From positions 3,212,001-3,276,000 of the forward strand of contig NZ_JAVDWM010000001.1 in assembly GCF_031457495.1 (NCBI RefSeq): DNA of 64,000 bases, written 5' to 3'. This DNA comes from Sphingopyxis sp. BE259. Lineage in GTDB: Bacteria > Pseudomonadota > Alphaproteobacteria > Sphingomonadales > Sphingomonadaceae. Of this stretch, positions 44,689 to 53,275 are shown piece by piece. Made by a program: the position numbers and the translations under genes. The number at the start of each line of letters is the position of its first letter. Within the stretch, counting starts at the first letter, position 1. Under the pieces are notes generated by a model. It did not search any database. It worked only from the letters and a program-made list of their open reading frames with translations, and was not told the DNA's origin.

Positions 44689-45611
44689 CCCGCGGAATCC
44701 GGCGAGTCGCGGCCAATGCACGACCGCTTCAGCGTCTCAACCAGATGGTCCGACAGCGCGCGCACCCGCGCCGGACGCAGCCGGGACGGCGGCGACAGCA
44801 GGTGCAGATAGGCCTGCGGCATCGACCAGTCGGTCAGGATACGGACAAGCGCCCCCGACGCCAGCGCCTCCTCCGCGATAAAGTCGGGCAGCACCGCGAT
44901 GCCGCCGCCCGCGATCAGCAGCGGGATCATGATATCGCCATTGTTGGTGAACAGCGGACCGGTCGGGATCACCGTCGCTTCCTCGCCGCCGCGATGGAAG
45001 TGCAGCGGCAGGGTGCGCTCCCGGTGGCCGTAACCGATCAACCGATGCGATCCGAGATCGAGCGGGTGGCGGGGGGTACCGCTTTGTTCCAGATAGGCGG
45101 GGCTGGCGATCACCGACGCGGCGACCGGCGCGATCGTCCGCGCCAGCAGGCTCGAATCCTCCATGCTGGCGATGCGCAGGCTGAGGTCGATGCCCTCGGC
45201 AATCAGGTCGTGGCGCGCATCGCTCAGCATCACCTCGATCTCGACCGCCGGGTGCATCGCGAGGAACGCGGCAAGCGGCGCGCCGAGCACTTTGATCCCG
45301 AAACTCATCGGCGCAGCGAGGCGGATCGGACCCGCCAGATCGACGCGGTCGCCGCGCGCCGCCTCGGTCGCTGCGGTTGCCGCTGCGACCATCGTATGCG
45401 CTTCGCCAAGCAGCCCCGCGCCGGCGGTCGAGACGGTGACCGTGCGCGAGCTGCGATGGAGCAGCGCGATACCGAGCGATGTTTCGAGGCGGGTGACCGC
45501 CTTCGACACGCTCGCCTTTGACATGCCCAGTGTCGTTGCCGCGGCGGTAAAGCTGCCGCTGTCGGCAACCGCGGCGAAACAGGCCCAGCCTTCGTAATCG
45601 GGTAGCGACAT
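44685..45611 (-). CDS. LysR family transcriptional regulator
   Basis: A 308-residue LysR regulator. The helix-turn-helix is at about residues 18-60 (FTAAATTLGMSKASVSKAVTRLE), with the usual two-lobed effector domain behind. It is divergent from the pirin and azoreductase genes, a common arrangement for quinone or aromatic-stress control. GAGAGG lies 6 bases before the second of two adjacent ATGs (45611, chosen; 45614 also possible). Its stop codon lies within the CtrA box. Confidence 0.92.
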   Translation of the reverse strand: MSLPDYEGWACFAAVADSGSFTAAATTLGMSKASVSKAVTRLETSLGIALLHRSSRTVTVSTAGAGLLGEAHTMVAAATAATEAARGDRVDLAGPIRLAAPMSFGIKVLGAPLAAFLAMHPAVEIEVMLSDARHDLIAEGIDLSLRIASMEDSSLLARTIAPVAASVIASPAYLEQSGTPRHPLDLGSHRLIGYGHRERTLPLHFHRGGEEATVIPTGPLFTNNGDIMIPLLIAGGGIAVLPDFIAEEALASGALVRILTDWSMPQAYLHLLSPPSRLRPARVRALSDHLVETLKRSCIGRDSPDSAG

Positions 45612-45652
45612 CATTTTCCTCTCTTTCGCGCCGAGGATTGCCCCCGTCACCG

Positions 45653-45735
45653 CGTCATTGCGAGCGAAGCGAAGCAATCCAGAGCGGTTTACGCACGCTC
45701 TGGATTGCCGCGTCGCTTCGCTCCTCGCAATGACG
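45653..45735. repeat. Inverted repeat family E
   Basis: Outer arms CGTCATTGCGAGCGAAGCGA / TCGCTTCGCTCCTCGCAATG (near-perfect) and inner AATCCAGAGCG / GCTCTGGATT. A close copy is at 63437-63519. Confidence 0.88.
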
Positions 45736-45755
45736 ATTGAGGTGATTCTGGAAAC

Positions 45756-45769
45756 GATAGATTTCTATC
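45756..45769. promoter_or_regulatory. GATAGA-TT-TCTATC palindrome between LysR and pirin genes
   Basis: A perfect 14-base palindrome about 100 bases before the pirin gene, with related GATAG/CTATC half-sites 20-40 bases further on. It is a candidate LysR-type operator for the divergent promoters. Confidence 0.5.
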
Positions 45770-45869
45770 TACGCTATTTTAGAAACAATCCCAATCGCTA
45801 TCTTGTCCTCAACACCGCAGCATCGCCGGGCATCCCGCTACGGCGCGGCGCGACAGAAAGGACAAGGCC

Positions 45870-46568
45870 ATGATCGACATTCGCAAATTCGACACGCTGG
45901 GCCACGCCGACCACGGCTGGCTCGACGCCCGCCATCACTTCTCCTTCGCCAACTATTATGACGAAGGCCGGATGGGCTGGGGTGCGCTGCGCGTCTGGAA
46001 CGACGACGCCATTGCGGCGCAGTCGGGTTTCCCGCCGCACCCGCACCGCGACATGGAAATCATCACCTACGTCCGCACCGGCGCGATCACCCACCGCGAC
46101 AGCATGGGCAACAGCGGCCGCACCGCCGCGGGCGATGTCCAGGTGATGAGCGCCGGCACCGGGGTGACCCACAGCGAGTTCAATCTGGAGGACGAGGAAA
46201 CTACCTTGTTCCAGATCTGGATCATGCCCGATCGTGATGGCGGCAACCCCGGCTGGGGCGCGCGGCAGTTTCCTCAGGCCGATCGCTCGGGCCAGTTTGT
46301 CACGCTGGCGAGCGGCATCGAAAGCGACGCGGACGCGCTACCCATTCGTGCCAATGCCCGCGTCGCTGCGGCGACGGTGAACGCCGGTGAGAGCGTTTCC
46401 TACGATCTCGAAGCCGGACGCCACGCCTATCTGGTTGCCGCCAAGGGTCGCATCCGGGTCAACGGCACCGAAGCCGACCCTCGCGACGGCATTGCCCTGC
46501 GCGATGTCGGCACGATCACCGTCGAGGCGATCGACGACGCCGAACTGGTGCTGGTCGACAGCCTCTGA
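45870..46568 (+). CDS. Pirin family protein (quercetinase-like)
   Basis: A 232-residue bicupin. The metal ligands match the E. coli YhhW pattern exactly: His57, His59, His101 and Glu103 (PPHPHRDME and THSEFN). YhhW-type pirins oxidise flavonols such as quercetin in vitro. It lies between a divergent LysR gene and an azoreductase gene, which suggests a role in quinone or aromatic stress. Confidence 0.9.
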   Translation: MIDIRKFDTLGHADHGWLDARHHFSFANYYDEGRMGWGALRVWNDDAIAAQSGFPPHPHRDMEIITYVRTGAITHRDSMGNSGRTAAGDVQVMSAGTGVTHSEFNLEDEETTLFQIWIMPDRDGGNPGWGARQFPQADRSGQFVTLASGIESDADALPIRANARVAAATVNAGESVSYDLEAGRHAYLVAAKGRIRVNGTEADPRDGIALRDVGTITVEAIDDAELVLVDSL

Positions 46569-46578
46569 CGACCGCTTG

Positions 46579-46653
46579 GGCCGCCGCCTTGTCCCCTCCC
46601 TTGAGGTGGCGGCCCGCTCTGGTGCCGCGAGTTTCCCCCCCGGCTCGCGGCAC
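46579..46653 (+). promoter_or_regulatory. Two intercistronic hairpins, pirin-azoR
   Basis: GGGCCGCCGCCTT / GAGGTGGCGGCCC (46579-46613, imperfect) and GGTGCCGCGAG / CTCGCGGCACC (46621-46653, perfect 11 bp). Neither has a T-run. They may adjust relative expression of the two genes. Confidence 0.5.
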
Positions 46654-46708
46654 CTCCCCTCCCGTCCCCTTCAAGTCCGACCCAACCCAAACAAAAAGGA
46701 TTCATCCC

Positions 46709-47305
46709 ATGTCCCATATTCTTCGCATCGACGCCTCGGCCCGCCACAGCGGTTCGACCACCCGCCAGCTGACCGACCAGCTCGTGACCCGCCTGGTCGA
46801 ACGGGACTATGGCGCCGCGGTCACCCGCCGCGACCTCGCGGTCACCCCGCCCGCGCTGCTCACCGAAAGCTGGGTCGGTGCCAACTTCACCGACGATGCC
46901 GAGCGCAGCGACGACCAGCGCGCTGTCCTCGCCCATTCGGACGAACTGATCGCCGAACTCGAAGCCGCCGACACGATCGTCATCGGCGTTCCGGTCTATA
47001 ATTTCGCCATCCCAGCCGCGCTGAAGGCCTGGATCGACCAGATCGCCCGCGCCCGCCGCACCTTCCGCTACACCGAAACCGGTCCCGAAGGCCTGCTGAC
47101 GGGCAAGAAGGCCTATCTGGTCGTCGCATCGGGCGGCGTGCCGGTCGGCAGCGACTATGATTTCGCGACCGGCTACCTCCGCCACGTCCTCGGCTTCGTC
47201 GGCATCACCGACGTCACGATCATCGCTGCCGACCAGCAGATGATGGACGGCGAAGCGATCGCCCGCGCGACCGCGTCGATCGAAGAGTTGAAGCAGGCGG
47301 CCTGA
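46709..47305 (+). CDS. azoR: FMN-dependent NADH:quinone oxidoreductase / azoreductase
   Basis: A 198-residue flavodoxin-fold enzyme with the AzoR start HILRIDASARHSGSTTRQL, the FMN-binding PVYNFAIPAALKAWIDQI and VASGGVPVGS segments. It reduces quinones and azo compounds by two electrons with NADH. AAAAAGGA lies about 9 bases before the ATG. It is the second gene after pirin, divergent from the LysR regulator. Confidence 0.93.
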   Translation: MSHILRIDASARHSGSTTRQLTDQLVTRLVERDYGAAVTRRDLAVTPPALLTESWVGANFTDDAERSDDQRAVLAHSDELIAELEAADTIVIGVPVYNFAIPAALKAWIDQIARARRTFRYTETGPEGLLTGKKAYLVVASGGVPVGSDYDFATGYLRHVLGFVGITDVTIIAADQQMMDGEAIARATASIEELKQAA

Positions 47306-47416
47306 ATTCCAATCCTCCCTGTGGCGAAGCCATGGGGAGGATTTCTCTTCATCGCTATTCTGGAATGCTGAATGTCAGGAATCGAGCGGTTGCGGACGTT
47401 CCGCATTTCCTGACTT

Positions 47417-47495
47417 CGTCATCCCCGCGCAAGCGGGGACCCAGAGCGTGCGTCGGCGGGCCTGTCCCTGGGATCCCGCTTTCGCGGGAATGACG
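47417..47495. repeat. Inverted repeat family F
   Basis: CGTCATCCCCGCGCAAGCGGG and CCCGCTTTCGCGGGAATGACG bracket a core containing GACCCAGAGCGTGCGT. A close copy is at 51318-51396. Confidence 0.85.
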
Positions 47496-47597
47496 AGCGT
47501 GGGGTATGTCCGCTCCCCACTCCAAAGCCGACCCTTTCTCCGCTGGCCCGGTAACCTTTCCGCTTTCGGCGGACCTTCGCTGCGCCTATAGCGCGCC

Positions 47598-48281
47598 ATG
47601 CTCCTTTCAGACCGTGTCCTGTTCCTCGATGGCGAAGCTCTTGTTATCGACAAGCCCGCCGGCCTGCCGGTCGACGCTCCGCGCGACGGCAGCATCAGCC
47701 TGGAAAACCATCTCGACCTGCTCAAGTTCGGGTTCAAGCGCTGGCCGCTCGCGGTCCACCGGCTCGATCGCGACACCTCGGGCTGCCTGCTCCTCGCGCG
47801 AAATCCCAAAGCGCATGGACGTTTCACCCGGGCGTTCGAGGACCGCGAGGTCCAAAAACAATATCTGGCGATCGTCGATGGCGTTCCCGACGCCGACAGC
47901 GGCACGATCAACCTGCCGCTGAGCAAGGTATCGACCGCCGAAGAGGGCTGGCGGATGGTCGGCGATGCGAAAGGCAAACCGTCGATTTCGCATTGGGAAA
48001 AGCTCAGCGTCGTCGATGGCCGTAGCCTGCTGCGCTTCCGCCCCGAAACCGGCCGCACCCATCAGATCCGCGTCCACGCGCTCGAAGGCCTCGGCTTCGC
48101 GCTGGTCGGCGATCCCGTCTATGGCCGCGGCGGCACCAAAACCCGCACTTTGCTCCACGCTGAACGGCTGGTGGTAAAACGTGACGTCAAGCCGTCAGTA
48201 ATTGCCGAGGCACCCTTCCCCGACAGCTTCATCGCGCTGGGCTTTGCGGCGCCGGAGGGCGCGGCACCGACCCGTGGCTGA
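47598..48281 (+). CDS. RluA family pseudouridine synthase
   Basis: A 227-residue RNA pseudouridine synthase. The catalytic Asp lies in VHRLDRDTSG (about residues 53-62), with the family's RPETGRTHQIRVH and GDPVYGRGG blocks. At this size it lacks an S4 domain, like RluA or TruC types; the exact RNA target is not clear. The end overlaps arfB by 8 bases (GTGGCTGA), so both are probably made together. Confidence 0.92.
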   Translation: MLLSDRVLFLDGEALVIDKPAGLPVDAPRDGSISLENHLDLLKFGFKRWPLAVHRLDRDTSGCLLLARNPKAHGRFTRAFEDREVQKQYLAIVDGVPDADSGTINLPLSKVSTAEEGWRMVGDAKGKPSISHWEKLSVVDGRSLLRFRPETGRTHQIRVHALEGLGFALVGDPVYGRGGTKTRTLLHAERLVVKRDVKPSVIAEAPFPDSFIALGFAAPEGAAPTRG

Positions 48282-48675
48282 CATCCCGGAAAGCGCGCTA
48301 ACGGAGAAGTTTCTCGCCGGAACCGGGCCGGGCGGGCAGAATGTCAACAAGGTCGCAACCGCGTGCCAGCTGCGCGTCAATGTCTTTGCGCTGGGCCTGG
48401 CGCCCGATGCCTATAAGCGATTGAAAACGCTGGCGGGTAGCCGGATGACGAGCGAGGGCGAGCTGATCATCCTAGCGCGTCGCTATCGGACCCAGGAAGC
48501 CAACCGCGCCGACGCCCGCGCCCGCCTGTCGGACCTGATCGACGCCGCGCTGATCCGTCCCGAACGCCGCATAAAGACCAAGCCAAGCAAGGCCGCCAAG
48601 GCGCGCCGCGTCGATACCAAAAAGGCCCGCAGCAACGTCAAAGCCGGACGCGGGCGGGTGCGCGGAACCGACTAG
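48274..48675 (+). CDS. arfB: Alternative ribosome-rescue factor ArfB (YaeJ)
   Basis: A 133-residue release-factor-like hydrolase. The GGQ motif is at residues 20-22 (GTGPGGQNVNK) and the C-terminal tail is rich in Lys/Arg (KTKPSKAAKARRVDTKK), which enters the empty mRNA channel of stalled ribosomes. The GTG at 48274 overlaps the pseudouridine synthase stop. It frees ribosomes stuck on broken mRNA. Confidence 0.93.
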   Translation: MADIPESALTEKFLAGTGPGGQNVNKVATACQLRVNVFALGLAPDAYKRLKTLAGSRMTSEGELIILARRYRTQEANRADARARLSDLIDAALIRPERRIKTKPSKAAKARRVDTKKARSNVKAGRGRVRGTD

Positions 48676-48684
48676 TCGGCTGGA

Positions 48685-49275
48685 ATGACAAGCCTTTACC
48701 ATCTCGACGCGCCCGCCGCCGCGATCGCCGCCACGTTCGGGGCCGAAGCCGGGGATGACCCATGGCGCAGCGATTATGTCGCCCCCGGTCGCCCCGCGCC
48801 GGTGATCGTCAGCGACGGTCGCGGCGGTGCACGCCGCTTTCTGCGCCCCAAGCTATGGGGCGTCCCCCCGCCGCCGCGCGGCGACCGGCCGGTCACCCAC
48901 GTCCGCAACCTCACCAGCCCGTTCTGGATCGGGACGCTGCGCCACGCCGAACTGCGCTGCCTGATCCCCGCCACCGCCTTTGCCGAGTGGTCGGGGCCCG
49001 AGGGCGCGCGGCGTCAACACTGGTTTTCGGTGCCGTCGCAGCCGATCTTCGCCTTGGCCGGCATCCATCGTCAGGGTGAGGATTGGCCCTGTTTTGCGAT
49101 GCTGGCGACCGACCCCAACCGGCTGGTCGGCCGGTATCAGCCGCACGCGATGCCGCTGATCCTGCATCCCGACCAGCACGTGACCTGGCTGAGCGGCGAA
49201 TGGCGCGATGCGGTGGCACTTGCGGTTCCCTATCCCGGCCAATTGATGGCGGTCGGCGACGCCCCGCCCGCTTGA
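48685..49275 (+). CDS. SRAP (HMCES/YedK) family protein lacking catalytic Cys2
   Basis: A 196-residue SOS-response-associated-peptidase (SRAP) homologue. The fold is clear: LYHLDAPAAAIAATF, DYVAPGRPAPVIV, RCLIPATAFAEW, PIFALAGIH and HAMPLIL. SRAP proteins crosslink abasic sites through Cys2 after removal of Met1, but here the second residue is Thr (MTSLYHL). There is no upstream in-frame start, because TAG lies four codons before the ATG. The catalytic Asn position also appears to be His (THVRN). It may be inactive or have another role. Confidence 0.87.
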   Translation: MTSLYHLDAPAAAIAATFGAEAGDDPWRSDYVAPGRPAPVIVSDGRGGARRFLRPKLWGVPPPPRGDRPVTHVRNLTSPFWIGTLRHAELRCLIPATAFAEWSGPEGARRQHWFSVPSQPIFALAGIHRQGEDWPCFAMLATDPNRLVGRYQPHAMPLILHPDQHVTWLSGEWRDAVALAVPYPGQLMAVGDAPPA

Positions 49276-49363
49276 GCAATTTTCACCATGTTTCTTCACT
49301 TCGAGGTAACCACCGGCGCCGTAAAAGCGGGCGAATCAAATCACAACCGCTGGGACCAAAACA

Positions 49364-49687
49364 GTGTTGGGGAATCGCATCATCGAGGCCAAACGGCCTG
49401 CCACCACCGGCCGCCGCGCCGAACGCGCACCGGTTCAGGCGCGCGCGCGCTATCGCGAAGCCGGGCTGAACCCGTTTGACGTCGAACTGTTCGACCTGTC
49501 GTCGACCGGCTTTCGCATGGTCACATTTTTCCGGCCGCAGATCGGCAAACATATCTGGGTCAACCTGCCCGGGCTGCAACCGCTCGAAGCCATCGTCCGC
49601 CGCGCCGACGGCAACAGTTACGGGTGCGAGTTCGTCCACGCGCTGCACCCGTCGGTGGCGAAACATTTGCAGGTGAAGTTGCGCTAA
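49364..49687 (+). CDS. PilZ domain protein
   Basis: A 107-residue protein made of one PilZ domain. Both c-di-GMP motifs are present: RRAER (RxxxR, residues 17-21) and DLSSTG (D/NxSxxG). It should bind c-di-GMP made by the GGDEF proteins. The start is GTG at 49364; there is no close alternative ATG. Confidence 0.85.
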   Translation: MLGNRIIEAKRPATTGRRAERAPVQARARYREAGLNPFDVELFDLSSTGFRMVTFFRPQIGKHIWVNLPGLQPLEAIVRRADGNSYGCEFVHALHPSVAKHLQVKLR

Positions 49688-49702
49688 GCTCGGACCCGGC
49701 GA

Positions 49703-50128
49703 TCAAACCGCCGGTTTTTCCGACTTCTTCAAAATATGCGCCCACTCGGCCGGCGTCACCCTCGCGACCGACAGCCGCGACTGCCGGATCAGGTCCATGT
49801 CGGCGAGTTTCGGATCGGCCTTGATCGCCGCCAGCGTCACCGGGTGGGTCAGCGCCCGCACCGGCGCGACGCGCACCACGACCCAAGGCGACCCTTCGTC
49901 GGCGGTCGGATCGGGAAAGGCGGTTTCGGTGATGCGCATGATCCCGACGCATTCCTTGCCGATATTGCTGTGATAAAACAGCGCCTCGTCACCGACCCGC
50001 ATCGCTTTCAGATTGAGCTTCGCGGTATGGTTGCGCACCCCATCCCAGATGCCGGTGCCTTCGCGCACCAACTGCTCCCACGGATAGGCGTCGGGTTCGG
50101 ATTTCATCAGCCAATATGATTTTGCCAT
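49703..50128 (-). CDS. EVE domain protein
   Basis: A 141-residue PUA-like EVE protein (YWLMKSEPDAYPWEQL, GIWDGVRNHTAKLNL, DEALFYHSN). EVE domains bind modified bases in DNA or RNA; stand-alone bacterial members of this length are close to the thymocyte protein Thy28 type. It is convergent with the PilZ gene. Function in this host unknown. Confidence 0.92.
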   Translation of the reverse strand: MAKSYWLMKSEPDAYPWEQLVREGTGIWDGVRNHTAKLNLKAMRVGDEALFYHSNIGKECVGIMRITETAFPDPTADEGSPWVVVRVAPVRALTHPVTLAAIKADPKLADMDLIRQSRLSVARVTPAEWAHILKKSEKPAV

Positions 50129-50255
50129 GGCGCTCTCTTAGCAAGCATCGGCGGTTTGAAAAGAGCGAGCCTCTTTCCCTGCCCCGCCGACACCCCTACA
50201 TGCGGGAACAGAGTCGCGGTGGCGCACGCCCCGCCCCAAATTGGATGATGATAAT

Positions 50256-51185
50256 ATGACCGCCGCTGTTCCCACCATCTCGATGGCGCTTCCCGCCGAC
50301 CAGTTCGCCAAAGACTTTGGCGCGTCGTTCGAACGCTTCGGTTTTGCGATGATCACCGATCATGGCATCGACCCCGCGCTGATCGACGATGCCTGGGCGA
50401 AAGCGAAGGACTTCTTTGCGCTGCCCGAGAAGGTCAAGCGCGCCTATCACATCCCCGGCGGCGGCGGCGCGCGCGGCTATACGCCTTTCGGGACCGAGAT
50501 CGCCAAGGGCGCGAAGGAAGTCGACCTCAAGGAATTCTGGCACGTCGGCCGCGACCTGCCAGCCGGGCACCGGCTCGCCGCGCAGCAGCCGAACAATGTC
50601 TGGCCCGCCGAGGTCGAGGGCTTCCGCGCGGTTTATGACCAATTATTCGCCGAGTTCGACCGCGTCGGTGGCCAATTGCTGTCGGGCATCGCGCGCTACC
50701 TGGGCCTCGCGCCCGATTTCTTCGACGACACGGTGCTCGACGGCAACAGCGTGATGCGCCTGCTCCATTATCCGCCGGTCGAAGCGCCCGCCAAAGGCAT
50801 CCGTGCCGAGGCGCATGAGGACATCAACACCATCACGCTGCTGCTCGGCGCCGAAGAAGCCGGGCTCGAAATCCTCGACAAGGACGGCAGCTGGCTCCCG
50901 GTCAGCCCGCCGCCGGGCGCGATGGCGGTCAATGTCGGCGACATGCTGCAACGGCTGACCAACAACAAGCTCCCGTCGACCACCCACCGCGTCCGCAACC
51001 CCGACGCGGGCCGCGCGAGCGTCGCGCGTTACTCGATGCCGTTCTTCCTGCACTTCCGCTCGGACTATCCGATCGAGACGCTGGAAAGCTGCATCGATGA
51101 CGCGCACCCGAACCTGTATCCGACGTCGATCACGGCGGATGAGTATTTGCAGGAGCGGCTACGCGAGATTGGGCTCAAGAAGTAG
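50256..51185 (+). CDS. 2-oxoglutarate/Fe(II)-dependent dioxygenase (isopenicillin N synthase family)
   Basis: A 309-residue protein. Iron ligands His187, Asp189 (AEAHEDINT) and His244 (STTHRV) and the 2-oxoglutarate-binding Arg258/Ser260 (ARYSMPFF) are all present. The N-terminal DIOX_N domain (FGFAMITDHGID) is intact. Substrate unknown; family members oxidise small molecules. ATG 50256 was chosen; TTG at 50241 gives five more residues. Confidence 0.9.
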   Translation: MTAAVPTISMALPADQFAKDFGASFERFGFAMITDHGIDPALIDDAWAKAKDFFALPEKVKRAYHIPGGGGARGYTPFGTEIAKGAKEVDLKEFWHVGRDLPAGHRLAAQQPNNVWPAEVEGFRAVYDQLFAEFDRVGGQLLSGIARYLGLAPDFFDDTVLDGNSVMRLLHYPPVEAPAKGIRAEAHEDINTITLLLGAEEAGLEILDKDGSWLPVSPPPGAMAVNVGDMLQRLTNNKLPSTTHRVRNPDAGRASVARYSMPFFLHFRSDYPIETLESCIDDAHPNLYPTSITADEYLQERLREIGLKK

Positions 51186-51199
51186 CAAACCCCTCGTTC

Positions 51200-51269
51200 G
51201 TCACCCCGGACTTGATCCGGGGTCCATACCTGAGCCTTCGTCTGGATCCCGGATCAAGTCCGGGATGAC
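51200..51269. repeat. Inverted repeat family B
   Basis: Arms at 51200-51226 and 51243-51269 match the element at 3609-3697, with a shorter loop. Confidence 0.88.
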
Positions 51270-51317
51270 GAGAGAGGGGAGGCTGCTTTGGGGTGGAGAG
51301 CTGCTATTCCCCAAATT

Positions 51318-51396
51318 CGTCATCCCCGCGAAAGCGGGGACCCAGAGCGTGCGTAGGCTAACCCCACCCTGGGTTCCCGCTTTCGCGGGAATGACG
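51318..51396. repeat. Inverted repeat family F
   Basis: CGTCATCCCCGCGAAAGCGGG / CCCGCTTTCGCGGGAATGACG, with the same GACCCAGAGCGTGCGT core as the copy at 47417. Confidence 0.88.
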
Positions 51397-51417
51397 AAGT
51401 TGTAAGGTCCGGAACGT

Positions 51418-51843
51418 CTACTTCCGGTCGTTCATTGCCCTACCCCCCTCCCAATATTCAAAAACCCCATGCTGCTGCTCGCGGATAAACCGCGCCGCCG
51501 GTGCGCCCTCCCACGGGCCGTCATAGCCGAGCAACAGCGCCGTCCCGCCGACCCACCAGCCCTGCCCCGGCAGCCGATCGCTTTCGCGCACCACCAGCAC
51601 CGCGAGGTCGGGCTCGCCGTCGAGCGCGCACAGCCGGTCGACCTCGGCCAAGGTCTTGCACAGCGCGCGCATCTTGGGGCGGGTGAAACGGAAGCCCAGA
51701 TCGCCGAGCAGTTCGGAATAGCTGACCGCGCGGCCCTCGCGCGCGGCTTCGGTCAGGATGGCGCGGATGCGCGGCGCGTCACTGAGGGCGCTGGCGTCGG
51801 CGGCCAGCGCCTCGCCGCCTAGACCTTGGTCTTTGGCGGCCAC
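51418..51843 (-). CDS. Hypothetical protein at end of the DUF1295 operon
   Basis: A 141-residue protein with a likely winged-helix-like N-terminus (IRAILTEAAREGRAVSYSELLGDLGFRFTRPKMRALCKTLAEVDRLCA) and a C-terminal WWVGGTALLLGY segment. I know no family with certainty. The start is uncertain: the reading frame runs upstream into the DUF1295 gene, and GTG at 51843 would overlap that gene's end by 25 bases. Same strand as DUF1295, so likely the last gene of a three-gene unit. Confidence 0.6.
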   Translation of the reverse strand: MAAKDQGLGGEALAADASALSDAPRIRAILTEAAREGRAVSYSELLGDLGFRFTRPKMRALCKTLAEVDRLCALDGEPDLAVLVVRESDRLPGQGWWVGGTALLLGYDGPWEGAPAARFIREQQHGVFEYWEGGRAMNDRK

Positions 51844-52637
51844 GGGATGAATCCGGAAGTGCGCGCGACATAGGCGGCATAGTCGGGCCGCGTCTTGTGC
51901 AGCCCCTTTTCGAGCAGCGCCTTGCCCGACCATTTGGTCAGGGTGAAGGTCAGGAACAGCGGCCCGATCACAGTCGCCAGCGCGACCCACGGCCCGATAT
52001 CGGCGGCGATCAGCCACAGCCCCCACCAGGTCAGCGCGTCGCCGAAATAATTGGGGTGGCGGGTGTAGCGCCACAGCCCGGTGTCGAGCACCTGCCCCTT
52101 GTTCGCGGGATTCTTGCGAAACGCGTCAAGCTGCGCATCGCCGATCGTCTCGAACGCGATGCCGATCAGCGCCGCGACCACCCCGACGATGGCGAGGATG
52201 CCGACGCCGTCCGCGGCCGCGCCGCCGCTCGCCCAGATGCCGATCTGCGCAGGCAGGCACGTGATGAACAGCAAGGGCGCCTGCGTCAGGAACACGGTGA
52301 GCAGCGCCGTCTTGGCCCAGCTCCACTTTTTCGTTTCCATCGTACGCGACAGGATCTTGGCATAGCGCGGATCCTCGCCCTGTTTGACCCAGCGCAGCCC
52401 CAAATGGAGCGCGAGCCGCAGCCCCCACAGGCTGGTCAGCCCGAGCAGCAGCTTGGCATGCAGCGCGTCAAACCCCGCCTGCCACGCCGCGCCCCACGCC
52501 AGCAGCACCATGCCGAGCGCCCAGAAGGCATCGATGAACGACACGTCGCGGATCGCCACCGAAATCGCCCACAGGATCAGGATCACCCCCAGCAATCCGG
52601 CGAAATTGAGGGCCAGCATCATCAGCAGTTCGGTCAT
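51819..52637 (-). CDS. DUF1295 membrane protein (steroid 5-alpha-reductase-like)
   Basis: A 272-residue integral membrane protein with about seven hydrophobic segments. The C-terminal RYTRHPNYFGDALTWWGLWL and YAAYVARTSGFIPWPP segments are the DUF1295 / steroid-reductase-type signature. It likely acts on a lipid or isoprenoid. The start overlaps the acyltransferase stop as ATGA, so the two are translationally coupled. Confidence 0.9.
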   Translation of the reverse strand: MTELLMMLALNFAGLLGVILILWAISVAIRDVSFIDAFWALGMVLLAWGAAWQAGFDALHAKLLLGLTSLWGLRLALHLGLRWVKQGEDPRYAKILSRTMETKKWSWAKTALLTVFLTQAPLLFITCLPAQIGIWASGGAAADGVGILAIVGVVAALIGIAFETIGDAQLDAFRKNPANKGQVLDTGLWRYTRHPNYFGDALTWWGLWLIAADIGPWVALATVIGPLFLTFTLTKWSGKALLEKGLHKTRPDYAAYVARTSGFIPWPPKTKV

Positions 52638-53275
52638 GCGCGCATCTCCATCTCGTCCGGGCCGTCGTCGTCGCCGACAATATCGTCGATCGAGCGCACC
52701 GCGCGCTCGGGGATTTTGGGGATGCAGGTGCGATACACCTCGAGCACCTTGAGCATGTCGGCGCGAAAATCGCCGCTGGGCCAGATCAGCGGGCCGAGCC
52801 CGCCGGTCTTGGTCCCGTAATCCATGAAGCCGACGACCATCGGCACCTTGGCCGCCAGCGCGATCTGATAGAAACCGGTGCGCCATTTCGTCGTCTTGCC
52901 GCGTGTCCCCTCGGGGGCGACGGTCAGCATGAATTCGGCGCGGCGCGCGAACTCGGCGACCATCTGCTCGACAACATTGCCGCCGCCGCGGCGATCGACC
53001 GGCACCCCGCCCATCTTGCGGATGAAGCCGCCGAGCGGCCAGCGGAACAGCGACAGCTTGGCCATGAAAAAGGGACGAATTTTCAGATCGGCGGTCAGGC
53101 CAAGGAAATTCACAAAGTCCCAATTGCTGGTGTGCGGCGCCGCGATCAGGATGAAGCGTCGCGGTTCGGGCACCGCCCCGACCGCTTTCCAGCCGCGCAA
53201 CCGGTATAATGCCAGCAACAATCGGCGCACCGCCCGCGCCACCCATCCCGGCGGCTGATCGTCTATCCGCGTCAC
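52634..53275 (-). CDS. Lysophospholipid acyltransferase-like protein
   Basis: A 213-residue PlsC-type acyltransferase. The catalytic HX4D motif is APHTSNWD and the substrate motif is VAPEGTRGK. It resembles bacterial acyltransferases that act on glycerolipids or ornithine lipids. The GTG at 53275 is preceded by AGAGGAGAG at 4 bases, a clearly better start than the ATG at 53446 upstream. It heads an operon with DUF1295. Confidence 0.87.
   Translation of the reverse strand: MTRIDDQPPGWVARAVRRLLLALYRLRGWKAVGAVPEPRRFILIAAPHTSNWDFVNFLGLTADLKIRPFFMAKLSLFRWPLGGFIRKMGGVPVDRRGGGNVVEQMVAEFARRAEFMLTVAPEGTRGKTTKWRTGFYQIALAAKVPMVVGFMDYGTKTGGLGPLIWPSGDFRADMLKVLEVYRTCIPKIPERAVRSIDDIVGDDDGPDEMEMRA

Noticed and set aside
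51844..52074. N-terminal extension of the last gene in the DUF1295 operon
   Set aside because: These residues are read in the wrong frame of the DUF1295 gene and are shadow-like.
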